Assembly (NCBI RefSeq): GCF_023276405.1
Contig: NZ_JALRMO010000001.1
Span: 1,736,001-1,800,000 of the forward strand
Length of the DNA: 64,000 bases
Source of the DNA: Paenibacillus hamazuiensis
GTDB lineage: Bacteria; Bacillota; Bacilli; Paenibacillales; NBRC-103111
Reading direction: 5' to 3'
Positions 25,993-34,755 of the stretch are shown here, one piece after another (within the stretch, counting starts at the first letter, position 1; every line of letters starts with the position of its first letter). The position numbers and the translations under genes are program-made. Below the pieces are notes generated by a model. The model was not told where the DNA came from and did no database searches. It saw nothing but the letters and a program-made list of their open reading frames with translations.

Positions 25993-27120
25993 ATGGATCA
26001 ATCGCAGCAGGTGAAGGAGCAGATCAAAAAGAAACTGATCGAAGGAGACCGGCCGTGGATTATAAGCAAGGCGGAGCAGGCATTGCGGACGGAGCCCCGG
26101 CACATTACCGACGAGCGGGCGGCGATGAGCGAAGGCGGTCCGCACGATTATTATTCCAACGGCGACTATTGGTGGCCGAATCCGGATACGCCGGATGGTC
26201 TTCCGTACGTTCAACGGGATGGGGAGTCGAATCCGGACAACTTTAACGCTCATCGGCTCGTGCTGCGTGAGATGCGCACGCATGTCGCACATTTGGCGGC
26301 GGCCTATGCGGTTACCGGCGAAGAAAAGTATGCGGCGCGGGCGGCACGCTGGCTGAAGGAGTTTTTCCTGGACGAGGAGACGCGGATGAATCCGCACCTG
26401 CTGTACGCACAGGCGATTCCGGGCATTTGCTCGGGACGCGGCATCGGGGTGATCGATACGCTGCATCTGATCGATGTGCCGCAGGCGGTATATGCGCTGC
26501 AAGGCTCAGCCGAATGGACGGAGGAGCTGACAAACGGCCTGAAGCGCTGGTTCGCGGATTATTTGCATTGGATGTGCACGCATACGTACGGCATTGACGA
26601 GATGAACGCGACGAATAATCACAGCGTCTGCTGGTTCGTGCAGGCGAGCGTGTTCGCGCGCTTTACCGGGAACGAGGAGAGGCTGGCTTTTTGCCGCGAC
26701 CGGTACAAACACGTGCTTCTACCGGGCCAGATGGCGCCGGATGGCAGCTTCCCGCGCGAGCTGGCGCGGACAAAGCCTTACGGCTACTCGATTTTCGTGC
26801 TCGACAACATGGCGACACTGTGCCATACGTTATCTGTGCCGGGCGACGATTTATGGACGTTCGAGCTGGCGGACGGGCGCGGCATACGCAAAGGCTTCGA
26901 TTATTTGTATCCGTATCTCACAGACAAAAGCAGCTGGCCTTACCCGCCGGATATCGAGCATTTTGCAGGCTGGCCGGCCCGGATATCCGGGCTGCTGTTC
27001 GCCGGGATCGGGCTTGGCAGGCCGGAGTATATTCGGTTGTTCGAGTCGTTGGAGAGGGATCCGCAGGATACGGAAGTGCGCAGGAATATCGCGGTTCGCC
27101 AGCCGGTTCTCTGGATATAA
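25993..27120 (+). CDS. Alginate-lyase-family polysaccharide lyase
   Basis: 375 residues from the ATG at 25993 (GGGG 12 bp upstream); an ATG at 25981 is too close to that site. It matches the alginate_lyase alpha-barrel domain: YWWPNPDTPDGLPYVQRDG near the N-terminus, NATNNHSVCWFVQA with the conserved Asn-Asn-His centre, and KPYGYSIFVLDNM with the Tyr expected to act as catalytic base or acid. No signal peptide is seen, so an intracellular oligosaccharide lyase (alginate or glucuronan fragments) is likely. It ends before a bidirectional terminator. Confidence 0.85.
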   Translation: MDQSQQVKEQIKKKLIEGDRPWIISKAEQALRTEPRHITDERAAMSEGGPHDYYSNGDYWWPNPDTPDGLPYVQRDGESNPDNFNAHRLVLREMRTHVAHLAAAYAVTGEEKYAARAARWLKEFFLDEETRMNPHLLYAQAIPGICSGRGIGVIDTLHLIDVPQAVYALQGSAEWTEELTNGLKRWFADYLHWMCTHTYGIDEMNATNNHSVCWFVQASVFARFTGNEERLAFCRDRYKHVLLPGQMAPDGSFPRELARTKPYGYSIFVLDNMATLCHTLSVPGDDLWTFELADGRGIRKGFDYLYPYLTDKSSWPYPPDIEHFAGWPARISGLLFAGIGLGRPEYIRLFESLERDPQDTEVRRNIAVRQPVLWI

Positions 27121-27220
27121 AAGTGAACCTTTGCAGCCTATTTTCGGTACTTTTGGGAGAGCCCCGGTTATCCAAAAAAATTAGCGGTGCATCAGTTCCT
27201 ATGCTCCTAAGCAATAAAAT

Positions 27221-27266
27221 AGCCGGGGCCCGGACAGACGATTGTCTGCCGGACCTCGGCTTTATT
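27221..27266. terminator. Bidirectional rho-independent terminator
   Basis: A long stem, AGCCGGGG..CCGGACAGAC paired with GTCTGCCGGACCTCGGCT, around a GATT loop. TTTATTA follows on the plus strand and ATTTTATT on the minus strand. It lies between the convergent lyase and thioesterase genes. Confidence 0.8.
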
Positions 27267-27362
27267 ATGCCCCGCGGGCGAGCTTAAGCTTAAGAATACG
27301 GCACCCGTATTTCCCGGGCAAGCGCAAAAATCGATGCGTTTCGCCAAATCACGCCGATCCTT

Positions 27363-27875
27363 TTATTCCCAAGGGAAAGACGTAATTAGGTAATCGGCGA
27401 ATTTCTTGCTTTCCTCCCGGCGAATACGGCGCATTTCCGCACGCTGAACGGCGGTTTCATGAAGGCGCTTCTCCTCTTCGGTTTCAGGCACCACATGGGG
27501 AACGGGCACCGGTTTTTTGTTTTCGTCCAATGCGACGAAGGTGAGGAACGACGTTGCCGCGATTTTCCGTTCGCCGCTGATCAAATCCTCGGTCATGACT
27601 TTTACAAAAACTTCCATCGAACTTTTTCCGGTCCACGTCACAAACGATTCCAATGATACCGAATCCGTCGGACGAATCGGGGACAGGAAGTCAACCGAGT
27701 CGGTCGACGCCGTGACGACGGAGCGGCGGCAGTGCTTGGAGGCGGAAATGGAGGCGATGTCATCGATATACGCCATCAGTTTGCCGCCAAACAGCGTGTT
27801 GTGGTTGTTGACGTCGGTAGGGAATATTCTGGATGTTTTGTAGCAGCGGGATTGTTTGACAAACCGGGTTTCCAT
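27363..27875 (-). CDS. Acyl-CoA thioesterase, hotdog fold
   Basis: 170 residues; AAAGGAAG upstream. It has the YkhA/YciA-type pattern: FPTDVNNHNTLFGGKLMAYIDDIASISASKHCRR, where N, G and D residues form the CoA site, and then SVDFLSPIRPTDSVSLES and EVFVKVMTEDLISGERKIAATSFLTFVALD. A charged C-terminal tail of ~35 residues follows. It hydrolyses acyl-CoA thioesters in the cytoplasm. It is a stand-alone housekeeping-type gene. Confidence 0.92.
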   Translation of the reverse strand: METRFVKQSRCYKTSRIFPTDVNNHNTLFGGKLMAYIDDIASISASKHCRRSVVTASTDSVDFLSPIRPTDSVSLESFVTWTGKSSMEVFVKVMTEDLISGERKIAATSFLTFVALDENKKPVPVPHVVPETEEEKRLHETAVQRAEMRRIRREESKKFADYLITSFPWE

Positions 27876-27976
27876 AGTATCTTCCTTTCGGCGGTTTAAA
27901 TATAGTTCATACTGCCATGTTGCGGCGGCGTTGTCAATGGATGTCCGATTTTATTGATTTTTGATGGTCCATGTCC

Positions 27977-28642
27977 TCACTCCTTATCCTTACTATCGTA
28001 TCGCGTATCGTCGGAGGCGGGCCTGCCAAGCTTCCGGGCAAGCTCGCGGTAAGCTTCGGCAAGCCACGGATGAACGACCTTCAGCTGGTCCCGGCGCTCC
28101 CACATATATTCGAGGTAGGAGAACGTGCCGTGCGCGAGCGATATGTCCAAACCGCCGAGCAGCTTGTCCAAAAACGGCGGGGTACCGGTTTGGTCCCACT
28201 CGATTTTATCCGCCACGAACAGCACCATATCGAGAGGCGACGACGAAGCCTTTAGAGTGGTGTGGCAGCCGACAGCGCTGAGCACCTGCCCGCTTGTAAC
28301 CCCGAACAGCTCGGCTGCCATCGCCGCGGATATTTTTTGATGGACGATCATCGGGAAAGTTTCTTCTTCCGGCAGCACGTCCAGCCCAAGCCGAATCGCT
28401 GCGTCAACGCGGCGGTCGTTCGGAAAAACGGCGCTGATGTCGTGCAGCAGTCCCGCCGCTTGCGCAAGCTGCGGATCGACCCCGAAACGCGCCGCCTGCT
28501 TTGCCGCTTCCCTGCCGACACGGATGCAGTGTTCCGCCGTATTCGGGCAGCCATGAAGCCGAAGGAAGCGGGGAACATCGTGCTCCAGCCTGTCCGTACG
28601 TTCAAAGCCTTGCAGAAAAGGCTGCAATACCGGAGAAATCAT
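27977..28642 (-). CDS. HD-domain phosphohydrolase, YqeK-like
   Basis: 221 residues from the ATG at 28642; an upstream TTG 15 codons earlier is possible but has no ribosome site. HD metal ligands are seen in order: TAEHCIRVG, AGLLHDISAV (the HD pair), IVHQKISA and AVGCHTTLKA, then LFVADKIEWDQ. This order matches YqeK-type enzymes, which hydrolyse diadenosine tetraphosphate. Here it stands alone rather than in the usual nadD-yqeK-rsfS cluster, so it is a paralogue with possibly different substrate. Confidence 0.75.
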   Translation of the reverse strand: MISPVLQPFLQGFERTDRLEHDVPRFLRLHGCPNTAEHCIRVGREAAKQAARFGVDPQLAQAAGLLHDISAVFPNDRRVDAAIRLGLDVLPEEETFPMIVHQKISAAMAAELFGVTSGQVLSAVGCHTTLKASSSPLDMVLFVADKIEWDQTGTPPFLDKLLGGLDISLAHGTFSYLEYMWERRDQLKVVHPWLAEAYRELARKLGRPASDDTRYDSKDKE

Positions 28643-28945
28643 AAGAAAACACCAGCTTTCCGTAAGAAATGATAATACGTCCGCCAATCGATTGTGCTAT
28701 AATCCGATCATACCGAAAAAAGGGCGGCACTTCCATCATGTCTTTGCAGCTTTGGCAATGCGGAGCCAGCTCCGCTGCGACACATAAGAAGCCGACCGCC
28801 GGCAGCGGTGCTTTCATCATGCCGGAGCATACGGAAAAATGTGTCAACATTGTTTTTGACATGCGGCGAAGGTTTCCTCTCGTATTTGCGGCCAAGAGGA
28901 GTATAATAGAGTAGGCTGGGTACAACAGTGCAGGGAGGAGAAACC
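28643..28945. other. Divergent intergenic region
   Basis: 303 bp. A TATAAT at 28902-28907 lies about 40 bp before the start of the dehydrogenase gene and could be its -10 box, but no good -35 sits 16-18 bp upstream. Nothing else was recognised. Confidence 0.35.
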
Positions 28946-30043
28946 ATGAACGGAGTACATTTTGTTGCCGGAACGCCCAATGCATATATTCATAAGCCCG
29001 GTTTGCTTGCCAGCGCGGGGGAATGGATGGCGAGATACGGCAAGCGCGCGTTGATTGTAACCGGTTCCAAATCTTGGGCGGCCGCCGGGGAAACACTCGC
29101 CCGAAGCTTGACGGAATCGGGCGTGACGTACGAGCTTGCGTTTTATCGCGGGGAATGCTCCTACGGCGAAGTCGCCCGTTTGCAGTCGCTTGTCGATCCG
29201 CAGGCGGAACTCATCGTCGGTGTAGGTGCGGGCAAAGTGATCGATACGGCCAAGAAGCTGAGCAACGACATCGGCAAACCGCTCGTTACAATACCAACGT
29301 TGTCAGCGACGTGCGCCCCCGTAACGAATTTATCGGTCATGTACACGGACGAAGGCGTGTACGTCGACTTTCCGGTATTTTACCGCAACGCGCTCTTGAC
29401 GCTGGTCGATACCGACGTGCTTGCGAAGGCGCCTGTGCGTTATTTGGTGGCCGGTATCGGGGATACGATCGCCAAGTGGTATGAATCGGTCGCCTGCTCG
29501 GCCGGCAAACCGGCCAACCTGCCGACGATCGGCGGCGTGCAGGCGGCGAAACTGTGCTACGATACGCTCATTCGGCACAGCCGGACAGCCATCGAGGATG
29601 CCAAGGCAGGCCGGTCGAGCGAAGCTCTGCAGCTTGTGATCGACGCGGTCATCCTGTTCAGCGGTCTTGTCGGCGGTCTTGGCGAGGACAACTGCCGATC
29701 GGCGGCGGCGCATGCCGTACATAACGGCCTGACGGCTTTGCCCGATTCCCACCGCGCCTATCATGGGGAGAAGGTGGCCTACGGCATCCTCGTTCAATTG
29801 ATGCTGGAAAACCGTCCGGCCGCAGAGATTGATGAGCTGATCGGATTTTATAAAGACATCGGGCTGCCGACCAAACTCGCCGATATGGGGATCGGCCGCC
29901 GGCTTTCCGAGGAAGAGCTGGATGCTGTCGTCAAAGTCGCCTTGTCGCCGGAAGGCACGATGGGGAATATGCCGTTTGAGGTTACAGCGGATATGGTGCT
30001 GGACGCGATCCGCCGCGTCGAAGAGCGGGGCCAAAATCTTTAA
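28946..30043 (+). CDS. Iron-containing alcohol dehydrogenase, glycerol dehydrogenase type
   Basis: 365 residues, start at MNGVHFVAGTPNAYIHKPG with GGAGGAGA 7 bp upstream. It has a nucleotide-binding domain with GVGAGKVIDTAKKL, then TIPTLSATCAP. Metal ligands include D168-region VAGIGDTIAKWYE, AAHAVHNGLT and SHRAYHGEKVAYGILVQ, the latter being highly typical of GldA-like enzymes. It probably oxidises glycerol or a related polyol with NAD. It is followed 18 bp later by an aldo/keto reductase in the same operon. Confidence 0.88.
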   Translation: MNGVHFVAGTPNAYIHKPGLLASAGEWMARYGKRALIVTGSKSWAAAGETLARSLTESGVTYELAFYRGECSYGEVARLQSLVDPQAELIVGVGAGKVIDTAKKLSNDIGKPLVTIPTLSATCAPVTNLSVMYTDEGVYVDFPVFYRNALLTLVDTDVLAKAPVRYLVAGIGDTIAKWYESVACSAGKPANLPTIGGVQAAKLCYDTLIRHSRTAIEDAKAGRSSEALQLVIDAVILFSGLVGGLGEDNCRSAAAHAVHNGLTALPDSHRAYHGEKVAYGILVQLMLENRPAAEIDELIGFYKDIGLPTKLADMGIGRRLSEEELDAVVKVALSPEGTMGNMPFEVTADMVLDAIRRVEERGQNL

Positions 30044-30061
30044 AAGAGAGGAAGACTGATA

Positions 30062-30991
30062 ATGAAATACCGCACACTGCAAAAATCGGGCATCCAGGTT
30101 TCCGCCATTACGTTCGGCTGCTGGGAGCTGGGCGGTGGTCCGTGGGAATTTACGAGCGACGAAAACAACATGAAGGCGCTTCGTGCCGCCTTCGATATGG
30201 GCATTACGACGTTCGACACGGCGGAAGGGTACGGCAACGGCCACTCCGAGGAAATCGTCGGCGCTGCGCTGGAAGGCATCCGTAAGGATGCGATCATCTC
30301 CACCAAAGTCAGCCGGGCCAATCTGGCGCCGGAAAACGTAAGGAAATCCGCGGAGGCGAGCCTGAAAAGGCTGCGCACCGACTACATCGACATTTATTAC
30401 ATTCATTGGCCGAGCTTCGAGATCCCGGTGGCGGAAACGCTCTCCGAATTCAACAAGCTGAAGCAGGAGGGGCTCATTCGCGCGATCGCCGTATCGAACT
30501 TTTCGCTGGAGCAGCTCGAGGAGGCGGGAAAGTACGCGCAGATCGATATGATCCAGCCGGAATACAGCCTGCTGCACCGCGGCATTGAAAAAGACGTGCT
30601 GCCTTACTGCAAGCAAAACGGCATCGCCGTCATGAGCTACAGCTCGATCGCCAAAGGCATTTTAACAGGGGCGTTTCACATCGGTGGCAAACAGCTTGCC
30701 GAAGACGATTTTCGCAAAACGCGCCGGCTGTTTCTTCCCGAGCACCTGGAAGCGGAACGCGGGCTGATTTTGAAGCTGAAGGAAATTGCCGATGCCAAGG
30801 GCAAAACGGTTTCGCAAGTGGCGATCAGCTGGCTGCTGCATCAGGACGGACTGACCACGGCGATCGTCGGCACGCAAAATGTGAAGCATTTGCGGGAAAA
30901 CGCCGATGCCGTCGACATCGAATTGTCGCCGCAGGAGCTGGCCGAGCTGAACGCCGCCAGCGACAAGGCGCTGGCTGCAATCGACGGTTAG
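30062..30991 (+). CDS. Aldo/keto reductase
   Basis: 309 residues; AGAGAGGAAGA upstream. It is a TIM-barrel NADPH-dependent oxidoreductase with the catalytic tetrad visible in order: FDTAEGYGNGHSEE (Asp, Tyr), ISTKVSR (Lys), IDIYYIHWP (His). The C-terminal cofactor motif is AIVGTQNVKHLRENADA. It is the second gene after the glycerol-dehydrogenase-like gene and ends at a strong shared terminator. The substrate is probably a sugar or short aldehyde. Confidence 0.9.
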   Translation: MKYRTLQKSGIQVSAITFGCWELGGGPWEFTSDENNMKALRAAFDMGITTFDTAEGYGNGHSEEIVGAALEGIRKDAIISTKVSRANLAPENVRKSAEASLKRLRTDYIDIYYIHWPSFEIPVAETLSEFNKLKQEGLIRAIAVSNFSLEQLEEAGKYAQIDMIQPEYSLLHRGIEKDVLPYCKQNGIAVMSYSSIAKGILTGAFHIGGKQLAEDDFRKTRRLFLPEHLEAERGLILKLKEIADAKGKTVSQVAISWLLHQDGLTTAIVGTQNVKHLRENADAVDIELSPQELAELNAASDKALAAIDG

Positions 30992-31014
30992 AAACTGCAT
31001 ACCGTCGGAAACAA

Positions 31015-31061
31015 AAAACGGAGTGATAGCGGAACGAATGTTCCTCTTATCACTCCGTTTT
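31015..31061. terminator. Bidirectional terminator carrying the 21-bp palindrome core
   Basis: AAAACGGAGTGATA (31015-31028) pairs perfectly with TATCACTCCGTTTT (31048-31061). The top of the stem is GCGGAAC-GAAT-GTTCCTC, which matches the TAGCGGAAC/GTTCC(G/T)CTA palindrome family. It serves the convergent reductase and sulfatase genes. Confidence 0.85.
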
Positions 31062-31149
31062 ATTGTCGCCAAGCACAGAAGAACAACGGCATTGTCCTTG
31101 TTCCGGCATCTTAGGCTTGAGCGTATGCTTTCCGCACCGTAGCTGCCGC

Positions 31150-32712
31150 TTACTTGTTAACGACCTTAATTTCCACAGGCTTCGACTCCGCCAGCACAGT
31201 TCCTTTTTCGTCGATGACTTGTGCTTTGAGCTCAAGGCTGCCGGGCTTTTCGTACATTTCCTTGGGCAGCGTCGCGGTAACAGTCGACTCGCTGACCCAC
31301 GTCGTTTCAAGCGGTTTGCCGCCCGCAGTCAGCACGGTGGCCTGGCCGAAGGGGCCGCCTCTGATGCTGACGGTCTGCCGGCCGAAGTCGGTTTTGAACG
31401 GTTCGCCGGCAGAGATTTCAGCCGGTGCAAATTCCGTGATGGCGAGCGAGTCGTAGCCCATGACAAGCGTTCGCGCACTTTGGTCGGTCAGCTCGCCGGC
31501 CAGCATTTTGGATTGCCATGCTTCGTATTCGGCGACATCGGCTTGGTTGATCCGGTACTTGTCAAAGTACTCCTTCGGCGGGAAAATCGGCATTCGCTTA
31601 GACAGGTTGTACAAAAACTCCGTATAAGGCGTTCCCTGCACTCCGGCCAAATTAAGCACGTAAGGGCCGAGAAACGACGGACTGATGTCGAGCGATTCTT
31701 TGGGCTGGCGGGAAAAATTGTTCCAGACGATGACCGGCGTTTTATGCATCTTTTCCAAAAATTGAGGATCGCTGTCCCCGCTTATATACCCGGTATCCCG
31801 GTACACCCGGTAGTCCTCTTCGAAATGCGGCAAATGATCGCCGAAAAAGACGATGACCGTCGGCTCCTGCGAGCGGGTGAAATAATCGACGAGCGTCTCG
31901 AGCATCCGGTCGGCATCGCTGATGCCCTGCGCATACGTTTCGAGGATGCCGATATCGGCCCGCGGAATATCGCCGGTGACGTCGATCGTATTGCGCCTGA
32001 ACTTGCCCGGATAGAAATGATAATGATTTTCCATCGTATTGGCGTATATGAAATCCGGCCCGTCCGTTTTCCGGCTTTCCTCGATAATCCGCCTGGCGAC
32101 CGCCCGATCCGCGAGATAGGGACCTTCGTATTCGTTCGCGCCAAAAAACTCGTTGCTGATGAAACGGGAAAAGCCAAACCGTTCGAACGTTTGCCGCGTA
32201 TTTGCGAACCAGTCGTAGAAGGCGCTGACAGCCGTCGCCCGGTAACCTTGTCCGGACAAAATGCTCGCCAGCGAGTCGATGTTCGCATGCACATGCTCCT
32301 CGTAAGCGACCGTGTCGGTCGACAGAAAGCGGATCGAATTGCCGGTCAGCACCTCAAACTCGACGTTGGCGGTAACGCCGCCGAATTGCGGTGAAAGCAG
32401 CCAGCCGCTCGTATGCTTTTCGGCCAGCGCATGAAAAAACGGGATGGGGTCGCGGCTGAACTTGACGCTTTGAATCAGCGTCGGGTCCCAGAACGCTTCG
32501 CTGAGCACGACAACGATGTTCGGCTTTCGCTTAAGCTGTTCTCCGGTGAGCTCGGGAACGGGGCCGAGGACGATGACCCGCTTGCCGCTTTCGTATCCCG
32601 ATGTGGTAACGGCCAGGCAGATGATGCTGAGGAGGCCGAAGCCGCATAGGCGGGCCAGCCATAATTTTCGGGCTGAAAGCGTTTTAAAAAAAGCTATTGC
32701 AAATTTGAGCAT
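31150..32712 (-). CDS. LTA-synthase-like sulfatase with a single membrane helix and C-terminal beta-sandwich
   Basis: 520 residues from the ATG at 32712 (GGGAGA upstream). There is one membrane helix at about 18-37, unlike LtaS enzymes with five. The sulfatase-fold domain has E72 in VVLSEAFWDP, T114 in GGVTANVEFEVLTG at the place of the LtaS threonine nucleophile, and IVFFGDHLPHF for metal binding. Such enzymes transfer phosphoglycerol from phosphatidylglycerol outside the cell. The last ~90 residues (PFGQATVLTAGGKPLETTW) look like an IPT/TIG-type beta-sandwich. With a single anchor it may act as a primase-like or modifying enzyme rather than a full LTA polymerase. Confidence 0.82.
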   Translation of the reverse strand: MLKFAIAFFKTLSARKLWLARLCGFGLLSIICLAVTTSGYESGKRVIVLGPVPELTGEQLKRKPNIVVVLSEAFWDPTLIQSVKFSRDPIPFFHALAEKHTSGWLLSPQFGGVTANVEFEVLTGNSIRFLSTDTVAYEEHVHANIDSLASILSGQGYRATAVSAFYDWFANTRQTFERFGFSRFISNEFFGANEYEGPYLADRAVARRIIEESRKTDGPDFIYANTMENHYHFYPGKFRRNTIDVTGDIPRADIGILETYAQGISDADRMLETLVDYFTRSQEPTVIVFFGDHLPHFEEDYRVYRDTGYISGDSDPQFLEKMHKTPVIVWNNFSRQPKESLDISPSFLGPYVLNLAGVQGTPYTEFLYNLSKRMPIFPPKEYFDKYRINQADVAEYEAWQSKMLAGELTDQSARTLVMGYDSLAITEFAPAEISAGEPFKTDFGRQTVSIRGGPFGQATVLTAGGKPLETTWVSESTVTATLPKEMYEKPGSLELKAQVIDEKGTVLAESKPVEIKVVNK

Positions 32713-32824
32713 TGTGGCATCTCCCGAGGATAACGTGTGCAATCGGCCCTATTATATCATGCTTCGGTCCTGAGCCGAAGCGAAAAGTTTACGGAAAGCG
32801 GCCGAAAATAAACGGGACGGAACA

Positions 32825-32848
32825 TAAAAAAATGTCCGGCCGGGACAT
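32825..32848 (-). terminator. Rho-independent terminator for the NlpC/P60 gene
   Basis: On the minus strand ATGTCC and GGACAT pair around CGGCC and are followed by T7. It is 52 bp downstream of the stop codon of the C40 peptidase gene. Confidence 0.8.
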
Positions 32849-32900
32849 CGCTTGCGCGTACGATTTCCAGCCGAACATATGATTGAGGCGGTTAAGGTAA

Positions 32901-33683
32901 TTATAACGCGCTGCCTCCGAAAATAAAGCGGTATTCCCAGTGGCGGTTTGCGATGCTATCAATTCGGACTCCGCCGGACGCTTTGGAATATGTATGCAGT
33001 ATTTTGCCGTCTCCGAGGTAAATGCCGACATGCTCGATGCGTTGGCCCGAAGTATCGGACGGATAGCTGGATTTCGATGTGCCGCGGTATCCCATGAAGA
33101 ACATCAGGTCGCCCGGCTTCAAATTTTTCCAGTTCGTCGTCGTATTTCCTTTGGCCTTCACATAGTCGCCCTGCTTGCGGGAGTCGGTAGGGAGCGTGAT
33201 CCCAAGCGCATCCTTGAAAGCTTGGCGCACAAAGTCGGAGCAATCGAAGGTCGAAGTATCGGAACGGTTCGATCCGAATTCATATGGAGTGCCCATATAT
33301 TTTTTACCGGCCGCAATAACCTTGGCCGCCGCTGCCGAAGTGTTCGCGGAAGAACCCGATCCCGAGGACGAACCGCCCGAAGACGAACCTCCGGAAGACG
33401 ATCCTCCGACAGTTATGTATTGGGACAGCGAGCTGACGTAGCCGACCTTGCCGTTTTTATCCTTGACTTTGTACCAATATTTATTGGGGGCATCGATAAT
33501 TTGTACTTGTTCGCCGTCCTGCAAATAGCGGATGCGGCTTGCGTTTACGTTAGGCTCGGTGCGGAAGTTGACGTCGTGAACGATGGTCCCGTAGCTTGCC
33601 GCATCGGCTGCCTTCGTGCCGATCTGAAGAGTTCCCAATGCCAATGCAGGCAGTAAAAACAAACTTGTCCATTTTTTAATCAT
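32901..33683 (-). CDS. Secreted SH3-NlpC/P60 endopeptidase (C40)
   Basis: 260 residues; AAGGAGG upstream. A signal peptide (about 1-29) is followed by a bacterial SH3 domain (about 31-90, VNFRTEPNVNASRIRYLQDGEQVQII). A low-complexity Ser/Gly linker (92-115) comes next, then an NlpC/P60 domain with catalytic C148 in TFDCSDFVRQAF, H218 in IEHVGIYLG and H230. It hydrolyses the D-gamma-glutamyl-meso-diaminopimelate bond of peptidoglycan. It is a single gene with its own terminator, likely a cell-wall remodelling enzyme. Confidence 0.93.
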   Translation of the reverse strand: MIKKWTSLFLLPALALGTLQIGTKAADAASYGTIVHDVNFRTEPNVNASRIRYLQDGEQVQIIDAPNKYWYKVKDKNGKVGYVSSLSQYITVGGSSSGGSSSGGSSSGSGSSANTSAAAAKVIAAGKKYMGTPYEFGSNRSDTSTFDCSDFVRQAFKDALGITLPTDSRKQGDYVKAKGNTTTNWKNLKPGDLMFFMGYRGTSKSSYPSDTSGQRIEHVGIYLGDGKILHTYSKASGGVRIDSIANRHWEYRFIFGGSAL

Positions 33684-33980
33684 GCAGGTACCTCCTTGGT
33701 GTAATTAGTACAAGTTAACAATAACATATAATTATGGTTAACATAAGCTGAAAAATATTCCAGCCGCAAGGTCCGGCCTGTTATAAAGTTCGAGCGAATG
33801 TCGGAATTTGTGAGGGTGTGTCGAATTGTAGTCGTCAGCGGGAAAAAGGCGCCCGGTTCCGAAAATTTCACAATAAAACATATTGCTGAAACGATGTTTG
33901 TTGTCATATAGTAGAGGTGTAGCGAAATAGTAAAACATGGTTTTATAATATCAAACAAAATACATACAGAAGGAGTTTTT

Positions 33981-34739
33981 ATGCCGATCATTCAGTCCGT
34001 GGAACGGGCGCTGCAAATTTTAAATTTATTCGACGAACAGACGACGGAACTGAAGATTACCGAGATCAGCAAACGGATGAATTTGCACAAAAGCACCGTC
34101 CATTCGCTGCTCAAAACGCTGGAGGCTTACCGATACATCAAGCAGGACGAGGAATCCGGCAAATACCGGCTCGGCATGGCGCTGTTCGAGCGCGGCAATT
34201 TGCTGCTGCAAACGATGGACGTCCGCTCCGTGGCCCGCAAATATTTGCTGGAATTATCGGCCCAGACCGGGCAAACGGTTAATCTTGTCATCCTCGACGG
34301 AAATGAGGGCGTTTACATCGACAAAGTCGAAGGGCCGAAGGCGGCCATCCGCTACTCCCGCATCGGCCGAAGAATCCCGCTTCATTGCAGCGCCGTCGGC
34401 AAAGCGCTCGGCGCGTACCTGAAGCAGGAGGAGCTGATGACGCTGCTGCAAAACTATCGCTACGAGCGGCGCACCCCGCAGACGATCGACAACGAGGCCG
34501 ATTTCCTCAGGGAGCTTGCCGCCGTGCGCGAGCAGGGAGTTGCCTACGACCGGGAGGAAAACGAACCAGGCGTCCGCTGCGCCGCCGTACCGGTCAGGGA
34601 CCATACGGGTCAGGTCGTTGCGGCGGTCAGCTTGTCGATGCTCGTTTCCGGCGTAGACGACCATATGTTCGAAGGGTATGTCCGGCTGCTTAAACAAACG
34701 GCGGCCGATATTTCCGCCCATATGGGCTATAAAAGCTAA
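33981..34739 (+). CDS. IclR family transcriptional regulator
   Basis: 252 residues; AGAAGGAG upstream. The N-terminal winged helix is SVERALQILNLFDEQTTELKITEISKRMNLHKSTVHSLLKTLEA. The C-terminal effector domain (about 80-250) has IDKVEGPKAAIRYSRIGRRIPLHCSAVGKALGAYL and GVAYDREENEPGVRCAAVPVRD. IclR proteins bind small aromatic or sugar-acid ligands. It is 16 bp upstream of the FAH-family and aldehyde dehydrogenase genes and probably controls them. A TATAAT (33944-33949) precedes it. Confidence 0.9.
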   Translation: MPIIQSVERALQILNLFDEQTTELKITEISKRMNLHKSTVHSLLKTLEAYRYIKQDEESGKYRLGMALFERGNLLLQTMDVRSVARKYLLELSAQTGQTVNLVILDGNEGVYIDKVEGPKAAIRYSRIGRRIPLHCSAVGKALGAYLKQEELMTLLQNYRYERRTPQTIDNEADFLRELAAVREQGVAYDREENEPGVRCAAVPVRDHTGQVVAAVSLSMLVSGVDDHMFEGYVRLLKQTAADISAHMGYKS

Positions 34740-34755
34740 AGGAGGATATCACCGC

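Noticed and set aside
28850-28907. Promoter pairing of TTGACA (28856) with TATAAT (28902)
   Set aside because: The spacing is about 40 bp, far beyond the usual 16-18 bp.
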